NCBI RefSeq assembly: GCF_000379765.1
Contig: NZ_KB903446.1
Span: 1-64,000 of the forward strand
DNA length: 64,000 bases
Reading direction: 5' to 3'
DNA from: Flexithrix dorotheae DSM 6795
GTDB lineage: Bacteria > Bacteroidota > Bacteroidia > Cytophagales > Flammeovirgaceae
Position 1 is the stretch's first letter. Each line of letters begins with the position of its first letter. Below, in pieces: positions 61,609 through 64,000 of this stretch. The notes beneath the pieces were generated by a model. It worked only from the letters and a program-made list of their open reading frames with translations. It had not been told where the DNA came from and did not search any database. Position numbers and translations under genes: made by a program.

Positions 61609-62547
61609 CTACTTTTCCTTCCTCGCTTTCAATTCTTTTGGCAGAATACTGTGATATACAAATTTATTTAAAGGTGTTTCCACTGCATACCTTTCCCCTA
61701 ACCGAACTACACTGCCATTTTGGTAATCAATTTCTGATGGCCTGTTTTCCCAGATATCCCTGGCAAGAGAGAAGGTAGAATCCATAGGAAGGGCATCTAT
61801 AAAAGCTACGGTTTTCTCCACATAATCAGTCCCAATCGAAATACCAGTTTTAGTGGAAAGCAGGTGAATTTCTGCCAATAATTTTATCATCATTTCCCTG
61901 GTTTCTTCAAGGGTCCTAAGTTCACCTAAAGTCTGTCCTGTGATTGCTAATAGTCCTCCTACGCAAATAAAAGCAAACTTTTTCCATATTTCCGAAGCAA
62001 TATCTTCTGAGATTTTAGAATCAATTCCCACAGTATCAAAAACAGATTTCACATCTTGCATTTGTGCAGAGACCGGCTCATTAATTTTCCCAAAAATGAT
62101 TGAGGGTTGAGCAGCAAAATGATTAATCACCCCAGGAGATTCAATTTTACTTATAATCCGGCAAACTCCTCCCAACACATGGGAAGCATCAATTTTTTCA
62201 GTCAGTTCTTCGGTGGCCAAAACTCCATTCTGCAAAGGCAAAATCAAACTTTTTGCATGAAGTAATGGTATCAATTCCGCACTTAATTCTTTAATTTGCC
62301 AGGCCTTTACCCCAAGAATTATTAAATCAACTTTTCCAATTTCTGAAATTTTATCCGTGGCCTTTGCCTGTGCCACATGAAAGTCTCCTAAAATACTTTT
62401 GACTGTTAATCCCTTTTCCTTTATGGCACTCAGGTGTTTTCCCCTGGCTAAAAAAGTAACGTCAAATCCGGCTTGTGCCAGTTTACCCCCAAAATAACCT
62501 CCGGCTCCTCCTGTTCCTATGATGGCTATCTTCATGTCGTTTTTCAT
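61609..62547 (-). CDS. panE: 2-dehydropantoate 2-reductase
   Basis: This 312-residue protein is of the ApbA/PanE family. The NADP-binding motif AIIGTGGAGGYFGGKLAQAG is at ~8-27, the mid-region has LPLQNGVLATEELTEKI near 100, and the helical C-domain has IWKKFAFICVGGLLAITG (~187) and ENRPSEIDYQNGSVVRLG (~267). It reduces 2-dehydropantoate to pantoate in coenzyme A synthesis. Paralogues with other keto-acid substrates exist in many genomes, so the exact substrate is likely rather than certain. An internal ATG at 62535 is also possible. It lies 61 bases from the convergent composite gene and 45 bases after the S9 peptidase. Confidence 0.88.
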   Translation of the reverse strand: MKNDMKIAIIGTGGAGGYFGGKLAQAGFDVTFLARGKHLSAIKEKGLTVKSILGDFHVAQAKATDKISEIGKVDLIILGVKAWQIKELSAELIPLLHAKSLILPLQNGVLATEELTEKIDASHVLGGVCRIISKIESPGVINHFAAQPSIIFGKINEPVSAQMQDVKSVFDTVGIDSKISEDIASEIWKKFAFICVGGLLAITGQTLGELRTLEETREMMIKLLAEIHLLSTKTGISIGTDYVEKTVAFIDALPMDSTFSLARDIWENRPSEIDYQNGSVVRLGERYAVETPLNKFVYHSILPKELKARKEK

Positions 62548-62592
62548 ATGGTTGATCGTTAGGTTTTTTACTCAGGCAAAATTAATCGAAAT

Positions 62593-64000
62593 TTATTCAT
62601 TCTCACCTCTGAACTTATTGAACCAGGCTACAATATGATCGATTTTGGTAATTAACTGGCTGGGACGATTGGCAATAAAATGGTAAGCTCCCGGAATTTC
62701 TACCAAAGCAGTTTCTATTTTCCTGATCTTCAGGGCATGATAAAGTTGCTTGGCTTCTGAAATAGGTGTCCTCAAATCATTGGTTCCTACCATCACCATA
62801 GCCGGAGTTTCAATGTTTCCTACTAAAGAAATCGGAGAAAATTTCATGTAAGCCTCCTGATTTTCCCAGGGGTAACCGGGATATCGATAATGGTAATATC
62901 CATACCAGTTATCGGCTACCAAAGTTTTACTGTACCAGTTCATTACCGGTTTTACCACTGCAGCAGCCCTAAATCGATTTGTTTTTCCAATTATCCATGC
63001 AGTCATGATTCCACCGGCACTTCCTCCGGTTACAAATAAACTGTCCTTATCCACAAGGCCTTTTTCAATTAATGCATCCACTCCGGAGATCACATCGTCA
63101 TAATCCTGGGAAGGATAATTGTGATATAATAAGTTCCCGAATTCTTCACCATAGCTGGTACTACCTCTGGGGTTGGGATAAAAAACCACAAATCCGGCTG
63201 TGGCATACAATTGCATTTCCGGGGAAAACCGGTCCCCGTAATTGGATATGGGCCCACCATGATTTTCTACCACCAATGGATATTTTTTCCCTTCCTCAAA
63301 AAATGGAGGCTTCACTACCCAACCCTGAATTTTCCGGTCATCATATGATGAATTGTACCAAATTTCTTCTACTTCACCCAAGGTTCTATAATCCAGTAAT
63401 TCCCCATTTAAATGAGTAATTCTGGAAACCTGATTGCCTTTTCTGATAGTGGCTAAATCAGCAGGATATTCTGGAGTAGTGATATTAAAAGCAAGTAAAT
63501 CATTTTGGGAAATTGAAAATGAACCCCCGCCATAAGGTCTGGCCACTCCGGTTCCACCTACATTTTCAGCCACTAATTCGAATTTTCCAGCTAATGTGGT
63601 AAAGCCAATTTTAGAATTTCCTTCAGAGTCATATTGGAAATACAAGCCATCTCCTTTTTGATTCCAGGTAATATTCGAAACTTGTCTGTCCAGTTTTAAA
63701 TTGATTTTCTTTTTCCCGCTACCATCTATTTTCATGGTATAAAGTTCAGGGAGTTGGTAAGTTTGAATTTTATCTTCATAACCCAAATAAGCAATGGTTT
63801 TACCATCAGGAGAAATCACGGGATTATAATCGGGTCCTTTTCTATCTGTTAAACTATTAATCTTGCCGGTTTCAAGTTCAACTGAATATATTTCCGAATT
63901 GCGGTAGTCATATTCCCAGTCTTCATGTCTGTTCGCTGAAAAAATCAACATTTTTCCATCTGCCGACCACTGTACCGACTCCTGGTGCTGAAAATTTCCA
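62593..64000 (-). CDS. S9-family prolyl oligopeptidase-like peptidase, C-terminal part (cut by window edge)
   Basis: The frame is open to the window edge: upstream of the first in-frame ATG (63951) it continues as WSADGK in register, so the N-terminus is outside. The visible ~469 residues hold the end of a beta-propeller (PD40-like repeats such as NPVISPDGKTIAYLG and ITWNQKGDGLYFQYD) and the alpha/beta hydrolase domain. The catalytic Ser lies in VTGGSAGGIMTAW, the Asp in GTNDLRTPISEA and the His in PGAYHFIANRP. It cleaves short peptides, probably in the periplasm, as usual for Bacteroidota S9 enzymes, though the signal peptide cannot be seen. Confidence 0.92.
   Translation of the reverse strand, partial: GNFQHQESVQWSADGKMLIFSANRHEDWEYDYRNSEIYSVELETGKINSLTDRKGPDYNPVISPDGKTIAYLGYEDKIQTYQLPELYTMKIDGSGKKKINLKLDRQVSNITWNQKGDGLYFQYDSEGNSKIGFTTLAGKFELVAENVGGTGVARPYGGGSFSISQNDLLAFNITTPEYPADLATIRKGNQVSRITHLNGELLDYRTLGEVEEIWYNSSYDDRKIQGWVVKPPFFEEGKKYPLVVENHGGPISNYGDRFSPEMQLYATAGFVVFYPNPRGSTSYGEEFGNLLYHNYPSQDYDDVISGVDALIEKGLVDKDSLFVTGGSAGGIMTAWIIGKTNRFRAAAVVKPVMNWYSKTLVADNWYGYYHYRYPGYPWENQEAYMKFSPISLVGNIETPAMVMVGTNDLRTPISEAKQLYHALKIRKIETALVEIPGAYHFIANRPSQLITKIDHIVAWFNKFRGENE

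Overview
The window comes from a Bacteroidota genome, most likely a marine or otherwise polysaccharide-degrading member of the Cytophagales. The evidence is two SusC/SusD pairs with ECF sigma and FecR regulators, a PorP/SprF protein, a gliding-motility-type C-terminal sorting domain, LytS/LytTR-type regulation and AT-rich DNA with few Shine-Dalgarno sequences. No rRNA, tRNA, CRISPR array, insertion sequence or phage gene was seen. Taxonomy below the phylum is inference.

Region 1 (1-13126) starts with the truncated N-terminus of a PAS sensor protein on the minus strand. A plus-strand run follows: a LruC-type lipoprotein, a lone receiver protein, a sugar transferase fused to a pseudo-receiver, a large Gly-rich type IX secretion substrate, a PorP/SprF protein, a PorE-like TPR/beta-propeller/OmpA protein, a short TolC-like protein and a Wzc-like chain-length protein with a degenerate kinase site. 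It looks like a surface and exopolysaccharide locus joined to a type IX secretion cargo/anchor module.

Region 2 (13154-23710) holds signalling genes: two paralogous receiver-histidine kinase proteins, a histidine kinase with an ethylene-receptor-like membrane sensor, a LytS/LytTR pair, and a divergent TonB-dependent receptor.

Region 3 (23983-49176, all minus strand) is a polysaccharide utilization region made of two copies of one plan: sigma factor, FecR, SusC, SusD, hairpin, enzymes. In transcription order it runs sulfatase 3; sigma-2, FecR-2, SusC-2, SusD-2, hairpin, sulfatase 2, sulfatase 1, a beta-propeller-like lipoprotein, terminator; then sigma-1, FecR-1, SusC-1, SusD-1, hairpin, a GH106-like rhamnosidase, and a terminator shared with the convergent gene. 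Three formylglycine sulfatases plus a rhamnosidase suggest a sulfated, rhamnose-containing glycan (inference).

Region 4 (49497-57671) has an NmrA-like reductase, an outer-membrane barrel and a serine hydrolase. A TetR-controlled operon follows (TetR, isochorismatase-like hydrolase, alpha/beta hydrolase, small membrane protein, thioredoxin), with two nearly identical operators and a clear terminator. A second group encodes a SnoaL-like protein, GAPDH and a PNPOx-like flavoprotein.

Region 5 (57893-64000) encodes a composite envelope protein (phosphoesterase-like, kinase-like, beta-barrel), a 2-dehydropantoate 2-reductase and the truncated C-terminal part of an S9 peptidase.

The observations most worth following up are the cryptic CotH/HipA-like kinase motif in the composite protein at 57893-61534, the ethylene-binding-type sensor at 16681-18585, the pseudo-receiver and zinc-ribbon sugar transferase at 3207-4412, the uncharacterised lipoprotein at 34548-37025, and plus-strand terminators in both fecR-susC gaps that may end antisense RNAs.
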